A DNA stretch of 64,000 bases, taken from contig JAFEFU010000071.1 in the NCBI GenBank assembly GCA_018240425.1, positions 287,419 through 351,418 on the forward strand, given 5' to 3'. A program made the position numbers and the translations under genes. Under the pieces are notes generated by a model. The model made no database searches, had not been told where the DNA came from, and was given only the letters and a program-made list of their open reading frames with translations. Positions 27,514 to 36,524 of this stretch are shown one piece after another; within the stretch, counting starts at the first letter, position 1; each line of letters begins with the position of its first letter. The DNA is from Pseudomonadota bacterium (GTDB taxonomy: Bacteria > Pseudomonadota > Alphaproteobacteria > Rhodobacterales > Rhodobacteraceae).

Positions 27514-28512
27514 ATGCTGATCGGATTTCTCGAATACTGCCTCGACTGGCATGGACGGGCCTCCCGACGGGAGGCCCTGCGCTTTGCGGTGCCGGCGCTG
27601 CTGGCCCTGACCCTGACCTGGCTTGCGGAAATCCGGCTGCGGCCGGAATCGCCCGATCCGCTCTGGCTGTTCTGGATCCTCGCCGGGATCCTCGTCCTTC
27701 CGGCCAGCGCCGTCCTGATCCGGCGGCTGCGCGACAGCGGCCATTCCGGCCTGTGGCTTCTGGCCTGCGCGCTGCCCTATGCCGGCCTCGCGGCGCTGGC
27801 CGTGATCCTCGCCCTGCCCGGCGGGGGCCGCCAGCGGCGGCGCGAACGCTCGCCGGCCCTGTGGCTGGGCGGGCGCCTGGCGGTCCTTCTCGCCGCCCTC
27901 CTCACCCTGTCGCGCGCCTTCTTCCTGTCCCTTTCCGTCCCCTCGGCGGGGATGGAGCCGGCGCTCTTGCCCGGTGACCGCGTCCTGGTCCGGCGCAGCC
28001 TCCATGCCGCCCCGGCGCGCGGCGACCTGGTGGCCTTCCGGGTGCCCGCGCGCGGGCAGGAACTGGCCGCCCGCGTCATCGCCACCGCCGGCGATCGCAT
28101 CCGGCTTGAGGCCGGCGTGGTCCTTCTGAACGGCGTGGCCCTGCCCCAGAGGCCGGACGGAACCTTCGAGACGCCGATGACGCCCCCGCCGCCCGGGCAG
28201 TCGCTGGCCGGTTGCGCCAACGGCCCGGTGGGCTTCGGCGCGCCCTGCCGCAACCAGCGGCTGACCGAGACCCTGCCGGACGGGCCGAGCTATGCTATCC
28301 TGAACACGGGCGACAGTGCCGCCGACAACACCGCCGAGTTCCTCGTTCCCCAAGGGCACGTCTTCGTCATGGGCGATAACCGCGACAACAGCCAGGACAG
28401 CCGCTTTGCCGCCAGCGGTGCCGGCACCGGCTTCGTCGCCACCGGCGACATCCTCGGGACGGTTCGGCGCGTGCTCTGGCCGGCCAGCCGCCTGCTCCGG
28501 GGGGTGAGATGA
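27514..28512 (+). CDS. DUF805-like membrane domain fused to a signal peptidase I domain without catalytic Ser and Lys
   Basis: 332 residues. Residues about 1-105 resemble DUF805: [17 protein letters not shown] at the start, two or three hydrophobic helices, and [19 protein letters not shown]. After a basic linker and another helix (about 118-142), residues 140-325 align with LepB just upstream: [15 protein letters not shown] against the PSGSM block, [19 protein letters not shown] and [12 protein letters not shown]. But the catalytic Ser is Gly146 and the Lys is Ala186 ([11 protein letters not shown] against [11 protein letters not shown]). So it is a fold-keeping, non-cleaving paralogue. It lies 16 bp after lepB and overlaps rnc by ATGA, hence is made with them. 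Role unknown. Confidence 0.82.
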   Translation: MLIGFLEYCLDWHGRASRREALRFAVPALLALTLTWLAEIRLRPESPDPLWLFWILAGILVLPASAVLIRRLRDSGHSGLWLLACALPYAGLAALAVILALPGGGRQRRRERSPALWLGGRLAVLLAALLTLSRAFFLSLSVPSAGMEPALLPGDRVLVRRSLHAAPARGDLVAFRVPARGQELAARVIATAGDRIRLEAGVVLLNGVALPQRPDGTFETPMTPPPPGQSLAGCANGPVGFGAPCRNQRLTETLPDGPSYAILNTGDSAADNTAEFLVPQGHVFVMGDNRDNSQDSRFAASGAGTGFVATGDILGTVRRVLWPASRLLRGVR

Positions 28513-29198
28513 GGCTTTCCGCTGACCTTCTGGCCTTTTCCGACCGCATCGGCCACAGCTTCGCCCGCCCCGACCTCCTGTCGCGGGCGCTGACCCATGC
28601 CTCGATCGCCACACCGACGCGCCCTGACAACCAGAGACTCGAATTCCTCGGCGACCGTGTGCTCGGCCTCGTCGTCGCCGAGGCACTGCTCAAGGCCGAC
28701 CGCGGGGCGAGCGAGGGCCAGCTGGCCCCGCGCTACAACGCTCTGGTGCGCAAGGAAACCTGCGCCGACATCGCCCGCGAGATCGGTCTGGGCGAGGCGC
28801 TGAAACTCGGCCGGTCCGAGATGATGACCGGAGGGCGGCGCAAGGACGCGCTTCTCGGCGACGCGATGGAGGCGGTGATCGCCGCCGTCTATCTCGACGG
28901 CGGGTTCGAGGCGGCGCGCGACATGATCCTGCGGCTCTGGGGCAGGCGCGTCCACGCGGTCGAGGCCGACGCCCGCGACCCCAAGACCGCTTTGCAGGAA
29001 TGGGCGCAGGCCCGCGGCCTGGCACCACCCTCCTATACCGAGGTCGCCCGCGACGGCCCCGACCACGAACCCCTGTTCACCGTCGAGGCCCGCATGGCCA
29101 CCGGCGAGGCGGAACGGGCGCGGGCCGGCGCGAAACGGCAGGCCGAACAGGCGGCGGCACGGGCGCTTCTGGCGCGGATGGAAGGATCAACACCTTAG
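28509..29198 (+). CDS. rnc: Ribonuclease III
   Basis: 229 residues. Processes rRNA precursors and double-stranded [21 protein letters not shown] is the signature motif with the catalytic Glu/Asp, [20 protein letters not shown] the second acidic pair; the double-stranded RNA binding domain spans about 155-225 ([15 protein letters not shown]...). Start ATG overlaps the upstream stop (ATGA). The stop TAG overlaps the stop of the convergent nuclease gene by two bases. Confidence 0.96.
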   Translation: MRLSADLLAFSDRIGHSFARPDLLSRALTHASIATPTRPDNQRLEFLGDRVLGLVVAEALLKADRGASEGQLAPRYNALVRKETCADIAREIGLGEALKLGRSEMMTGGRRKDALLGDAMEAVIAAVYLDGGFEAARDMILRLWGRRVHAVEADARDPKTALQEWAQARGLAPPSYTEVARDGPDHEPLFTVEARMATGEAERARAGAKRQAEQAAARALLARMEGSTP

Positions 29199-29737
29199 TT
29201 AGGCATTGGCGGCGGCATCCTTCCCTTCTGGCGCGCATCGCAGCGCCACAGCTTCTTGCGGATACCTGACGCTTCGAGTCTCGAGTATTTTCCGCCTGAG
29301 AATTTGGGCCAGTCTATTGCCATCCCGGCCTTGACCATTTCTGCCGAAAGGTCGCGCCCGTCTGGAAGGTAGCAGGTTGCGACGGTTCGGTCATGCGACA
29401 GATCGCCATCAAAGACAGCGCGAACCTCCTGGCCCTTGCAGAGGTTGACCAATGCCCATTTGGCATTCTTGCCGTAAGGATGGTCCAACTCGGGCGCATC
29501 TATCCCGGCAAGGCGGATGCGAGTTCCACTGATGTCGATGGTATCTCCGTCTATCACCCAAGCTCGGCCCCTCAGCTCAAGGACTTCAACGATCTGGATT
29601 TCGGTCGATTTGCGGGTGACGGCGGCTTGCCGCCCACCCAATCGCTCTTGCAGCGTCGATGTTTCGTGCCGGATCACCACCCGTCGCGTTGGGCGTGGTG
29701 ATAAGAAGGCACGAAACAACAACCGTAAAATGCCCAC
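29195..29737 (-). CDS. Thermonuclease (staphylococcal nuclease-like) protein inserted between rnc and era
   Basis: 180 residues. The SNase fold covers about 50-160: [27 protein letters not shown] supplies the Asp, Arg and Asp/Glu of the active site, [18 protein letters not shown] follows, and [20 protein letters not shown] gives the second Arg. The first 20 residues are hydrophobic/basic ([19 protein letters not shown]), perhaps an anchor. It is on the opposite strand to rnc and era and its DNA (about 29200-29850) is lower in GC than the genes around it, so it was probably gained by transfer into a conserved operon. Confidence 0.82.
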   Translation of the reverse strand: MGILRLLFRAFLSPRPTRRVVIRHETSTLQERLGGRQAAVTRKSTEIQIVEVLELRGRAWVIDGDTIDISGTRIRLAGIDAPELDHPYGKNAKWALVNLCKGQEVRAVFDGDLSHDRTVATCYLPDGRDLSAEMVKAGMAIDWPKFSGGKYSRLEASGIRKKLWRCDARQKGRMPPPMPN

Positions 29738-29852
29738 CGCAGAATCTCACATGGCGTTCAACCACGCGAGCTTGGACCGAAGCCGCACGAATGCCAACTG
29801 GAATTGCTCGACTGAATGCCGTAAGGCAAGCGTCATTTCCGAAAGGCCAGCC

Positions 29853-30755
29853 ATGACTGAAACCCACGCCGGCTTCGTCGCCCTGATCGGTGAACCGAAC
29901 GCCGGGAAATCGACGCTTCTGAACCGCATGGTCGGGGCCAAGGTCTCGATCGTGACCCACAAGGTCCAGACCACCCGCGCCCGCATCCGCGGCATCGCGA
30001 TCGAGGGTGCGGCGCAGATCGTGTTCGTCGACACGCCGGGCCTCTTTCGCCCGCGCCGCCGGCTCGACCGGGCGATGGTCGCCGCCGCCTGGGGGGGCGC
30101 CGCCGACGCCGACATCGTGGTCCTTTTGATCGAGGCGCACCGCGGCCTGACCGACGGCGTCCAGGCGATCCTCGACGCGCTGAAGGAGCGCGCCGGGCGC
30201 GTCGCGCTGGCCATCAACAAGATCGACCGGGTCAGGGCCGAGGATCTGCTGGCCCTGTCGCAAAGGCTGAACGTCGCCTTCCCCTTCGAGCGCACCTTCA
30301 TGATCTCGGCCGAAAAGGGCTATGGCTGCGACGACCTGAAACGCTGGCTGGCCGACGTACTGCCCCCTGGCCCCTGGCTCTACCCCGAGGACCAGATCGC
30401 CGACCTGCCCCTGCGCATGATCGCCGCCGAAGTGACCCGCGAAAAGCTGACACTCAGGCTGCACGAGGAGCTGCCCTATCAGCTGACCGTCGAGACCGAA
30501 CGCTGGGAGGAAAAGCCCGACGGCTCGGTCCGCATCGACCAGCTGGTCTATGTCGCCCGCGACGGCCACAAGGGCATCGTGCTGGGCAACCGTGGCGAGA
30601 CGATCAAGGCGGTGGGCAGCCAGGCCCGCGCCGAACTGATGGAATTCCTCGACCGGCCGGTGCATCTGTTCCTGCAGGTCAAGGTGCGGCCCAACTGGCT
30701 TGAGGAAAAGGAGCGCTTCTCGCAGATGGGCCTCGACTGGTCCGATGGCGACTGA
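29853..30755 (+). CDS. era: GTPase Era
   Basis: 300 residues. Binds 16S rRNA and helps 30S assembly. G1 is GEPNAGKSTLLN, G3 DTPGLF, G4 NKID, G5 SAEKGYG; the C-terminal KH domain begins near REKLTLRLHEELPYQ. ATG at 29853 has AAAGG six bases upstream and matches the family start; longer in-frame reading upstream covers the foreign nuclease region. It needs its own promoter because the nuclease gene separates it from rnc. Confidence 0.97.
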   Translation: MTETHAGFVALIGEPNAGKSTLLNRMVGAKVSIVTHKVQTTRARIRGIAIEGAAQIVFVDTPGLFRPRRRLDRAMVAAAWGGAADADIVVLLIEAHRGLTDGVQAILDALKERAGRVALAINKIDRVRAEDLLALSQRLNVAFPFERTFMISAEKGYGCDDLKRWLADVLPPGPWLYPEDQIADLPLRMIAAEVTREKLTLRLHEELPYQLTVETERWEEKPDGSVRIDQLVYVARDGHKGIVLGNRGETIKAVGSQARAELMEFLDRPVHLFLQVKVRPNWLEEKERFSQMGLDWSDGD

Positions 30756-31086
30756 CCCGCGCCTGACCGCCGACTTCTGGGTGCGCGCCTACCTGCGCCG
30801 GCTGGAACTGGCCGGCATCCCCGCCTATGTCACCGCCCGCGGCGACGCGACGGCCGGCGCGGTGCTGGTGAAACTCGCCACGCTGGACGGCAAGGCCCGC
30901 GCCTTCCAGCGCTCGTTCGACCTGATGACAGGCGCGCGGGCCTGGGTGACGCTGGCCGAAGGCGCCGAGCCCGAGATCGACGCCGCGATCGCCCGCCAGC
31001 GCCGCCACGACCCCGATCTCTGGGTGATCGAGATCGAAAGCCGCCAGGGCCGCACCCTCCTTGACGAGGATGGACTTTCCGCCTGA
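30745..31086 (+). CDS. DUF1491 family protein
   Basis: 113 residues, soluble, mixed alpha/beta. RLTADFWVRAYLRRLELAGIPAYV at the start and ARQRRHDPDLWVIEIESRQGRTLLDE at the end match the small family usually found between era and recO in this group. Function unknown. Its ATG lies within the end of era (11-base overlap), so expression is coupled. Confidence 0.88.
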   Translation: MATDPRLTADFWVRAYLRRLELAGIPAYVTARGDATAGAVLVKLATLDGKARAFQRSFDLMTGARAWVTLAEGAEPEIDAAIARQRRHDPDLWVIEIESRQGRTLLDEDGLSA

Positions 31087-31122
31087 TCCGGCTTTTCCTT
31101 GCGCAAATGCTGCGGGGGTTGT

Positions 31123-31155
31123 CCATTGGTGCGCCATTGGTTCAAGCACCAATGG
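31123..31155 (+). promoter_or_regulatory. Two alternative stem-loops upstream of recO
   Basis: CCATTGGTGC (31123-31132) pairs perfectly with GCACCAATGG (31146-31155). A second left arm, CCATTGGT (31134-31141), can pair with ACCAATGG (31148-31155) instead. The two structures exclude each other. It ends 42 bases before the recO ATG. Could be an attenuator, or only a dispersed repeat. Confidence 0.5.
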
Positions 31156-31197
31156 GCGACGGGGCGGCGCCCCCGCCCTTTCGCCGAAGGACCGACG

Positions 31198-31938
31198 ATG
31201 GACTGGCGCGACCAAGGCCTGCTACTCGCGCTTCGCCCGCACGGCGAAAGCGCTGCGATCATCGAAACCTTCACCCCCGGCCACGGGCGCCACGCCGGCG
31301 TGGTGCGCGGGGCCGCGGCGCGGCGCATGGCGAGCGTCCTGCAACCCGGAAACCAGCTCGACCTCCATTGGCAGGCCCGGCTCGAAGATCACCTGGGCCA
31401 TTTCGGCGCCGAACTCGTCCAGACCCGCAGCCACCTGTGGGACGACCGGCTGACGCTGGCCGGCCTGAACGCGGTCTGCGGGCTCCTTCATTTCGCCCTG
31501 CCCGAACGCGACCCGCATCCCGGCCTCTACCTAGCGACCGTCGCGCTTCTGGACGAGATGGCGGCAGGTGCCGGCTGGCCCGGCGCCTATCTGCGGTGGG
31601 AACTGCTGCTTCTGGACGAACTGGGTTATGGCCTCGATCTTTCCGCCTGCGCCGTGACCGGAGCGACCGAGGATCTGGCCTTCGTCAGCCCGAAATCCGG
31701 GCGCTCGGTCTCGCGGGCGGCGGGCGCGGACTGGGCGGACCGGCTTCTGCCCCTGCCTGCCTGCCTGAGGGGCGAGCCGCCCGCCTCGGCCGCCGACCTG
31801 GCCGCGGCGCTGGCGACGACCGGCTTTTTCCTTCAGCAGCGCCTCGCCGCCGACCTTGCGCCCAAGGTCTTTCCTGCCGCGCGGCAGCGGCTGACCGATC
31901 TGCTGAAACGGCCCGACACATTACCGTTTGCGCCATGA
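31198..31938 (+). CDS. recO: DNA repair protein RecO
   Basis: 246 residues. Loads RecA with RecR at gapped [24 protein letters not shown] is the usual OB-fold start, [14 protein letters not shown] follows, and the helical C-terminal part ([20 protein letters not shown]...) is typical although the zinc cysteines of some RecO proteins are absent. ATG at 31198 has AAGGA seven bases upstream. Last gene of the conserved run from rpoZ. Confidence 0.93.
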   Translation: MDWRDQGLLLALRPHGESAAIIETFTPGHGRHAGVVRGAAARRMASVLQPGNQLDLHWQARLEDHLGHFGAELVQTRSHLWDDRLTLAGLNAVCGLLHFALPERDPHPGLYLATVALLDEMAAGAGWPGAYLRWELLLLDELGYGLDLSACAVTGATEDLAFVSPKSGRSVSRAAGADWADRLLPLPACLRGEPPASAADLAAALATTGFFLQQRLAADLAPKVFPAARQRLTDLLKRPDTLPFAP

Positions 31939-32013
31939 TCAGGTCGCGGAAGGGCGGTTTCTGTCGCCCCTGACGCAGACGGCGGCGGCGGCTTCGGCTT
32001 TCTTGGCGGCATT

Positions 32014-33240
32014 ATGGCCTTTCGCTACATTCCGCTGGAACTCCGCAACCCCCGCCCGCCCCGCATCGAGCATTTCGCCCTGCTTGCCGGATTGGAGGCC
32101 GCGGTGCGCGGCTCGCTCATCTCGGCCATGCCGCTTGCGGTGCGCGATGCGCTCGGCTCGACTGTCGCCTCGTCGCAGGCCTACCTCGCGGCGGGGATCA
32201 TCTCGCTGTGCTGGGGGCTGATGGTGCCCTGGGCGACGCGCCGCCTGCCGCGGCGCTGGATGTACTCGGTCGGCTGCGGGCTCTACATGGTCGCGATGGC
32301 ACTGGCGCTGATCGGCACCTCGGTGACGGTGCCGCTGGCGCTCCTGTGCGCCGCGATGGCCACCGCCACCACCTTCGTCTGCTTCAACGCCTATGTGCTG
32401 GACTATATCGAACGCGCCGAACTCGGGCGCGGCCAGTCCCTGCAGATGCTTTACGCTGCAACCCCCTGGGCGGTCGGGCCGGTCCTCGGGGTGTGGCTCC
32501 ACGATTTCTGGCGGCCCGCGCCCTTCCTTCTGGCCTGGGCCTTCGCCGTGGCGCTTCTCGCCACCTTCTGGGTATTGCGGCTCGGCAACGGCAAGCAGAT
32601 CAGCCGCGCCCGCCGCCCGGCGCTCAATCCGCTGGCCTATCTCGGGCGCTTCTTCGCCCAGCCGCGGCTGATCGCCGGCTGGTCCTTCGCGGTGATCCGC
32701 TCGTGCGGCTGGTGGGTCTATGTCGTCTACCTGCCCTATTTCTGCATCGAGCAGGGTCTCGGCAACAAGGTCGGGGGCATGGCGCTGTCGCTGTCGAACG
32801 CGCTGCTGTTCATCGCGCCCCTGATGCTGCGCTATGCGCGGCGCGCCTCGGTGCGCCTGTCGGTGCGCACGGCCTTCGGCCTCTGCGGGGCGCTGTTCCT
32901 GACCGCGGGGCTGGTCTCTCCCCTGCCCTGGGCCACGGTCGGCGCGGTCATGCTGGCCTCGGTGTTCCTCGTGCTGCTCGACGTGGTGGGCGGGCTGCCG
33001 TTCCTGATGTCGGTCAAGCCGTCCGAGCGCACCGAGATGTCGGCGGTCTATTCCAGCTTTCGCGATGTCTCGTCGATCCTGACGCCCGGCGTGGCCTGGG
33101 CGGTCCTCGCCTTCGCCCCGACCGCCGCCATCTTCGCGGCCTGCGGCGCGGCGATGGGCGCGGCCTTCATGGTCGCCAGCAACCTGCACCCCCGCCTCGG
33201 TGCGGCGCGTCCGTCGCGCGGCGGCGTGCCGGCCGAATAG
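32014..33240 (+). CDS. MFS transporter
   Basis: 408 residues with about 12 hydrophobic helices and short loops. MVPWATRRLPRRWMYSVG after the second helix is the MFS cytoplasmic loop 2-3 basic motif. No family-specific signature that I can tie to a substrate. It has no gene partner: recO ends 75 bp before and mcd converges from the other side with one base between the stops. Confidence 0.85.
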   Translation: MAFRYIPLELRNPRPPRIEHFALLAGLEAAVRGSLISAMPLAVRDALGSTVASSQAYLAAGIISLCWGLMVPWATRRLPRRWMYSVGCGLYMVAMALALIGTSVTVPLALLCAAMATATTFVCFNAYVLDYIERAELGRGQSLQMLYAATPWAVGPVLGVWLHDFWRPAPFLLAWAFAVALLATFWVLRLGNGKQISRARRPALNPLAYLGRFFAQPRLIAGWSFAVIRSCGWWVYVVYLPYFCIEQGLGNKVGGMALSLSNALLFIAPLMLRYARRASVRLSVRTAFGLCGALFLTAGLVSPLPWATVGAVMLASVFLVLLDVVGGLPFLMSVKPSERTEMSAVYSSFRDVSSILTPGVAWAVLAFAPTAAIFAACGAAMGAAFMVASNLHPRLGAARPSRGGVPAE

Positions 33241-33241
33241 G

Positions 33242-34906
33242 TCAGTCGAGAAGCCGTCGCGCGATCACCTGCGCCTGAATCTCGGCCGCGCCCTCGAAGA
33301 TGTTGAGGATGCGCGCGTCGCACAGGATGCGGCTGACCGGATATTCCAGGGCAAAGCCGTTGCCGCCGTGGATCTGCAAGGCATTGTCGGCCGCCGCCCA
33401 GGCTACCCGTGCGCCCAGAAGCTTCGCCATCCCGGCCTCCAGGTCGCAGCGCTTGTCGTGGTCCTTCTGCCAGGCGCTGTAATAGGTCAGCTGGCGCGCC
33501 ACCATGATCTCGACCGCCATCATCGCGAGCTTGCCGGATACGCGCGGGAACGCGATCAGCGCCTTGCCGAACTGCCTGCGGTCCGAGGCATATTTCATCC
33601 CCGCCTCCAGCGCCGCCTGCGCCACCCCGATCGCCCGCGCCGCCGTCTGGATGCGCGCCGATTCAAAGGTCTGCATCAGTTGCTTGAAGCCCTGCCCCGG
33701 CACCCCGCCCAGAAGGTTCTCGCCCTTGACCCGGAATCCGTCGAACCCGAGTTCGTATTCCTTCATGCCGCGATAGCCGAGAACCCCGATCTCGCCGCCG
33801 GTCATGCCGGGGGTCGGGAAGGGCGCCGCGTCGGTGCCCGGGGTCTTTTCGGCCAGAAACATCGACAGGCCGCGATAGTCGGTCGTCTCGGGATCGGTCC
33901 GCGCCAGAAGCGTCATCACATGGGTGCGCGCCGCATGGGTGATCCAGGTCTTGTTGCCGGTCACTTCCCAACCATCGCCGGCCCTGACCGCGCGGGTGCG
34001 CAGGGATCCGAGGTCCGAGCCGGTGTTTGGCTCGGTGAAGACCGCCGTCGGCAGGATCTCTCCGCTGGCGAGCTTCGGCAGCCATTCGGCCTTCTGCGCG
34101 TCGGAGCCGCCGCACAGGATCAGTTCGGCGGCAATTTCACTGCGCGTGCCCAGCGACCCAACCCCGATATAGCCGCGCGAGAGTTCCTCGGACACGACCA
34201 CCATCGACGCCTTCGACAGCCCGAGGCCGCCGAATTCCTCGGGGATGGTCAGGCCGAACACGCCCAGATCGGCCAGTTCGCGGATCACCTCCATCGGGAT
34301 CAGCTCGTCGCGCAAATGCCAGCCGTGGGCATGGGGCACCACGCGCTCGTCGGCAAAGCGGCGGAACTGGTCGCGGATCATCTCCAGCTCGTCGCCAAGG
34401 CCCGAAGCGCCGAAGGTCGCCCGTCCGTGGTTGTCGCACATCAGCGCCACCAGCCGCGCGCGCGCCGCCGGGCTGTTGCCCCCTGCGATCAGCCGGGCCG
34501 CGGCACCGTCCGGCGCCCAGGCCACACCCAGGTCGGCCAGCCGCGCCACCTCGCCCTGGCTCATCGGAATGCCGCCAGCCACCTGTGCGAGGTATTCGCC
34601 GAAACCGATCTGGAGCAGCAGCCCCTCCATCTCGCCGAACTGGCCCGCCTCCGAAAGCCGCCCGGCCCAGGCCCGCATCTGGCGCAGCGCCTCGACATAG
34701 GTAGCGAGCCAGGACAGCGCATGGGCGGCGAACTGATGTTCCTCCATTGCCGCCGCCGATACCTTGCCGTCGCGGCTGACCCGCGCCTTGACCCCGGCCC
34801 GCGCCTGATCGAACAGCGCCTCGACCGAAGGCAGGGCGGCGGCGGTCTCCGCCAACAGGTCGGGCAAAAGGGCGGTCTGCGGCATCTGAACCCCGTCATG
34901 CGCCAT
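33242..34906 (-). CDS. mcd: (2S)-methylsuccinyl-CoA dehydrogenase (acyl-CoA dehydrogenase with N-terminal extension)
   Basis: 554 residues, about 160 longer than an ordinary acyl-CoA dehydrogenase. The N-terminal extension (about 1-165) is helical; the usual dehydrogenase begins near GLGDELEMIRDQFRRFADERV. TAVFTEPNTGSDLGSLRT and WITHA bind FAD, and QIHGGNGFALEYPVSRILCD...NIFEGAAEIQ ends the domain with the catalytic Glu region. This size and extension match Mcd of the ethylmalonyl-CoA pathway, which oxidises methylsuccinyl-CoA to mesaconyl-CoA for acetate growth. ATG at 34906 is chosen. The other pathway genes are not in this window. Confidence 0.8.
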   Translation of the reverse strand: MAHDGVQMPQTALLPDLLAETAAALPSVEALFDQARAGVKARVSRDGKVSAAAMEEHQFAAHALSWLATYVEALRQMRAWAGRLSEAGQFGEMEGLLLQIGFGEYLAQVAGGIPMSQGEVARLADLGVAWAPDGAAARLIAGGNSPAARARLVALMCDNHGRATFGASGLGDELEMIRDQFRRFADERVVPHAHGWHLRDELIPMEVIRELADLGVFGLTIPEEFGGLGLSKASMVVVSEELSRGYIGVGSLGTRSEIAAELILCGGSDAQKAEWLPKLASGEILPTAVFTEPNTGSDLGSLRTRAVRAGDGWEVTGNKTWITHAARTHVMTLLARTDPETTDYRGLSMFLAEKTPGTDAAPFPTPGMTGGEIGVLGYRGMKEYELGFDGFRVKGENLLGGVPGQGFKQLMQTFESARIQTAARAIGVAQAALEAGMKYASDRRQFGKALIAFPRVSGKLAMMAVEIMVARQLTYYSAWQKDHDKRCDLEAGMAKLLGARVAWAAADNALQIHGGNGFALEYPVSRILCDARILNIFEGAAEIQAQVIARRLLD

Positions 34907-34996
34907 GAATCGGCTCCGTTTCTGCGTCTGCACCGTCCTAGTCATTTTGCAGTCGCAGCGCAATATTAATTCGTCGCAGATGTTATTTCCGACCGT

Positions 34997-36448
34997 TTAT
35001 GACCTTGCCGCCTTCGCGCCAGATCGACGTCCGGCACTGGCCGCCAAGGGAAACACCTTTGCCGGATTCAGAAGCCAGTCCGGGTCGAACACGTCCTTGA
35101 CCCGCATCTGTGCCTCAAGATCGGCCGGACCGAACTGCACCGCCATCAGGTCGCGCTTTTCCACGCCCACGCCATGCTCGCCGGTCAGGCAGCCCCCCGC
35201 CTCGACGCAGAGCTTCAGGATCGCGGCCCCGAAGGCTTCGCAGGTTTCGAGATCGCCGGGCTTGTTGGCATCATAAAGGATCAGGGGATGCAGATTGCCG
35301 TCGCCCGCGTGAAAGACATTGGCGACGCGCAGGCCGAAGTCACGGCTCATCGCGCCGATCCGGCCGAGGACCGGGGCCAGCGCCGACACCGGGATCACTC
35401 CATCGAGGCACATGTAGTCGCCCAGTTGCCCCATCGCCCCGAAGGCCGCCTTGCGCCCCAGCCAGATGCCGGCGCTCTCGGCCTCGCTCTGGCTTTCGCG
35501 CAGGGCGAGGGGGCGGTGGGTCTCGGCGATGGCGCGGACCTGCGCCAGCTGCGCGGCGATCTCGGCGCCGCCGCCCTCGACCTCGACGATCAAGAGCGCC
35601 TCGCAGTCGGGGTATCCGGCATGGGCGAAGGCCTCGCAGGCCTCGATGCAGGGGCGGTCCATGAACTCGATCGCCACCGGCAGGATACCGGCGCGGATGA
35701 TGTCGGCGACACAGGCCCCGGCGACCTCGTTGGAGGCGAACCCGATCAGGATGGGGCGGGCGCCCTCGGGCTTGGGGCACAGGCGCAGGGTCGCTTCGGT
35801 GACGATTCCCAGCTGGCCTTCGGACCCGCAGACGACGCCCAGAAGGTCCAGCCCCGCCGCATCGGGCGCGTGGCCCCCCAGTTCCACCACCGCCCCGTCC
35901 ATCAGGACCAACGTGACCCCCAGAAGGTTGTTGGTCGTCACCCCGTATTTCAGGCAATGCGCCCCGCCCGCGTTCATCGCGATGTTGCCGCCGATGGCGC
36001 AGGCCAGCTGGCTGGACGGGTCGGGGGCGTAAAAGAAGCCCTGCCCCTCGACCGCGCCGGTGACAGAGAGGTTGGTGCGCCCGGCCTCGACCCGGATGAA
36101 ACGGTCGGCCAGGCCGCAGTCGAGAACCCGGTTCATCCGCGCGAGGCTGACCAGCACGCTGTCGGCGGTGGGAAGCGATCCCCCGGCCAGCGAGGTGCCC
36201 GCCCCCCGCGGCACTACCGGCACACGCTCGCGGTGGAGGAAGGCCAGCGCGGCGGAAACCTCGGCGGTGCTGCGCGGCAGCAGGACGGCCAGGGGCGGGC
36301 AGCGGTAGGCCGACAGCGCATCGCACTCATAGGCCAGCACTTCGCGCGGGTCCGAGATGACCGCGTCGGCGGGCAGGGTCGCCGCCAGCCCGGCGACGAT
36401 CGCGGCACGGCGGGCAAGGACGGTGTCGTCGGGAAGCGGCATGTCCAT
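34997..36448 (-). CDS. glcD: FAD-binding oxidase, GlcD (glycolate/D-lactate oxidase) family
   Basis: 483 residues. FAD_binding_4 domain: PRGAGTSLAGGSLPTADSVL and the glycine-rich ACAIGGNIAMNAGGAHCLKYG; FAD-oxidase C domain with NVFHAGDGNLHPLILYD and GCLTGEHGVGVEK (metal/substrate His). Oxidises 2-hydroxy acids such as glycolate or D-lactate. The usual glcE and glcF partners are missing next to it, so it may be a D-lactate dehydrogenase or use partners elsewhere. GGGAG lies seven bases before the ATG at 36448. Confidence 0.88.
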   Translation of the reverse strand: MDMPLPDDTVLARRAAIVAGLAATLPADAVISDPREVLAYECDALSAYRCPPLAVLLPRSTAEVSAALAFLHRERVPVVPRGAGTSLAGGSLPTADSVLVSLARMNRVLDCGLADRFIRVEAGRTNLSVTGAVEGQGFFYAPDPSSQLACAIGGNIAMNAGGAHCLKYGVTTNNLLGVTLVLMDGAVVELGGHAPDAAGLDLLGVVCGSEGQLGIVTEATLRLCPKPEGARPILIGFASNEVAGACVADIIRAGILPVAIEFMDRPCIEACEAFAHAGYPDCEALLIVEVEGGGAEIAAQLAQVRAIAETHRPLALRESQSEAESAGIWLGRKAAFGAMGQLGDYMCLDGVIPVSALAPVLGRIGAMSRDFGLRVANVFHAGDGNLHPLILYDANKPGDLETCEAFGAAILKLCVEAGGCLTGEHGVGVEKRDLMAVQFGPADLEAQMRVKDVFDPDWLLNPAKVFPLAASAGRRSGAKAARS

Positions 36449-36524
36449 GACTGTCTCCCTTCACCTGAGCGTTCGGGCGCGATTGTGGATTGGCAGGGCC
36501 GCGCCGGCAAGGCAGGATCGGCCC

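Noticed and set aside
29517..29852. Longer N-terminus for Era
   Set aside because: The extra 112 codons have foreign composition, no GTPase relation, and the ATG at 29853 has its own ribosome site.
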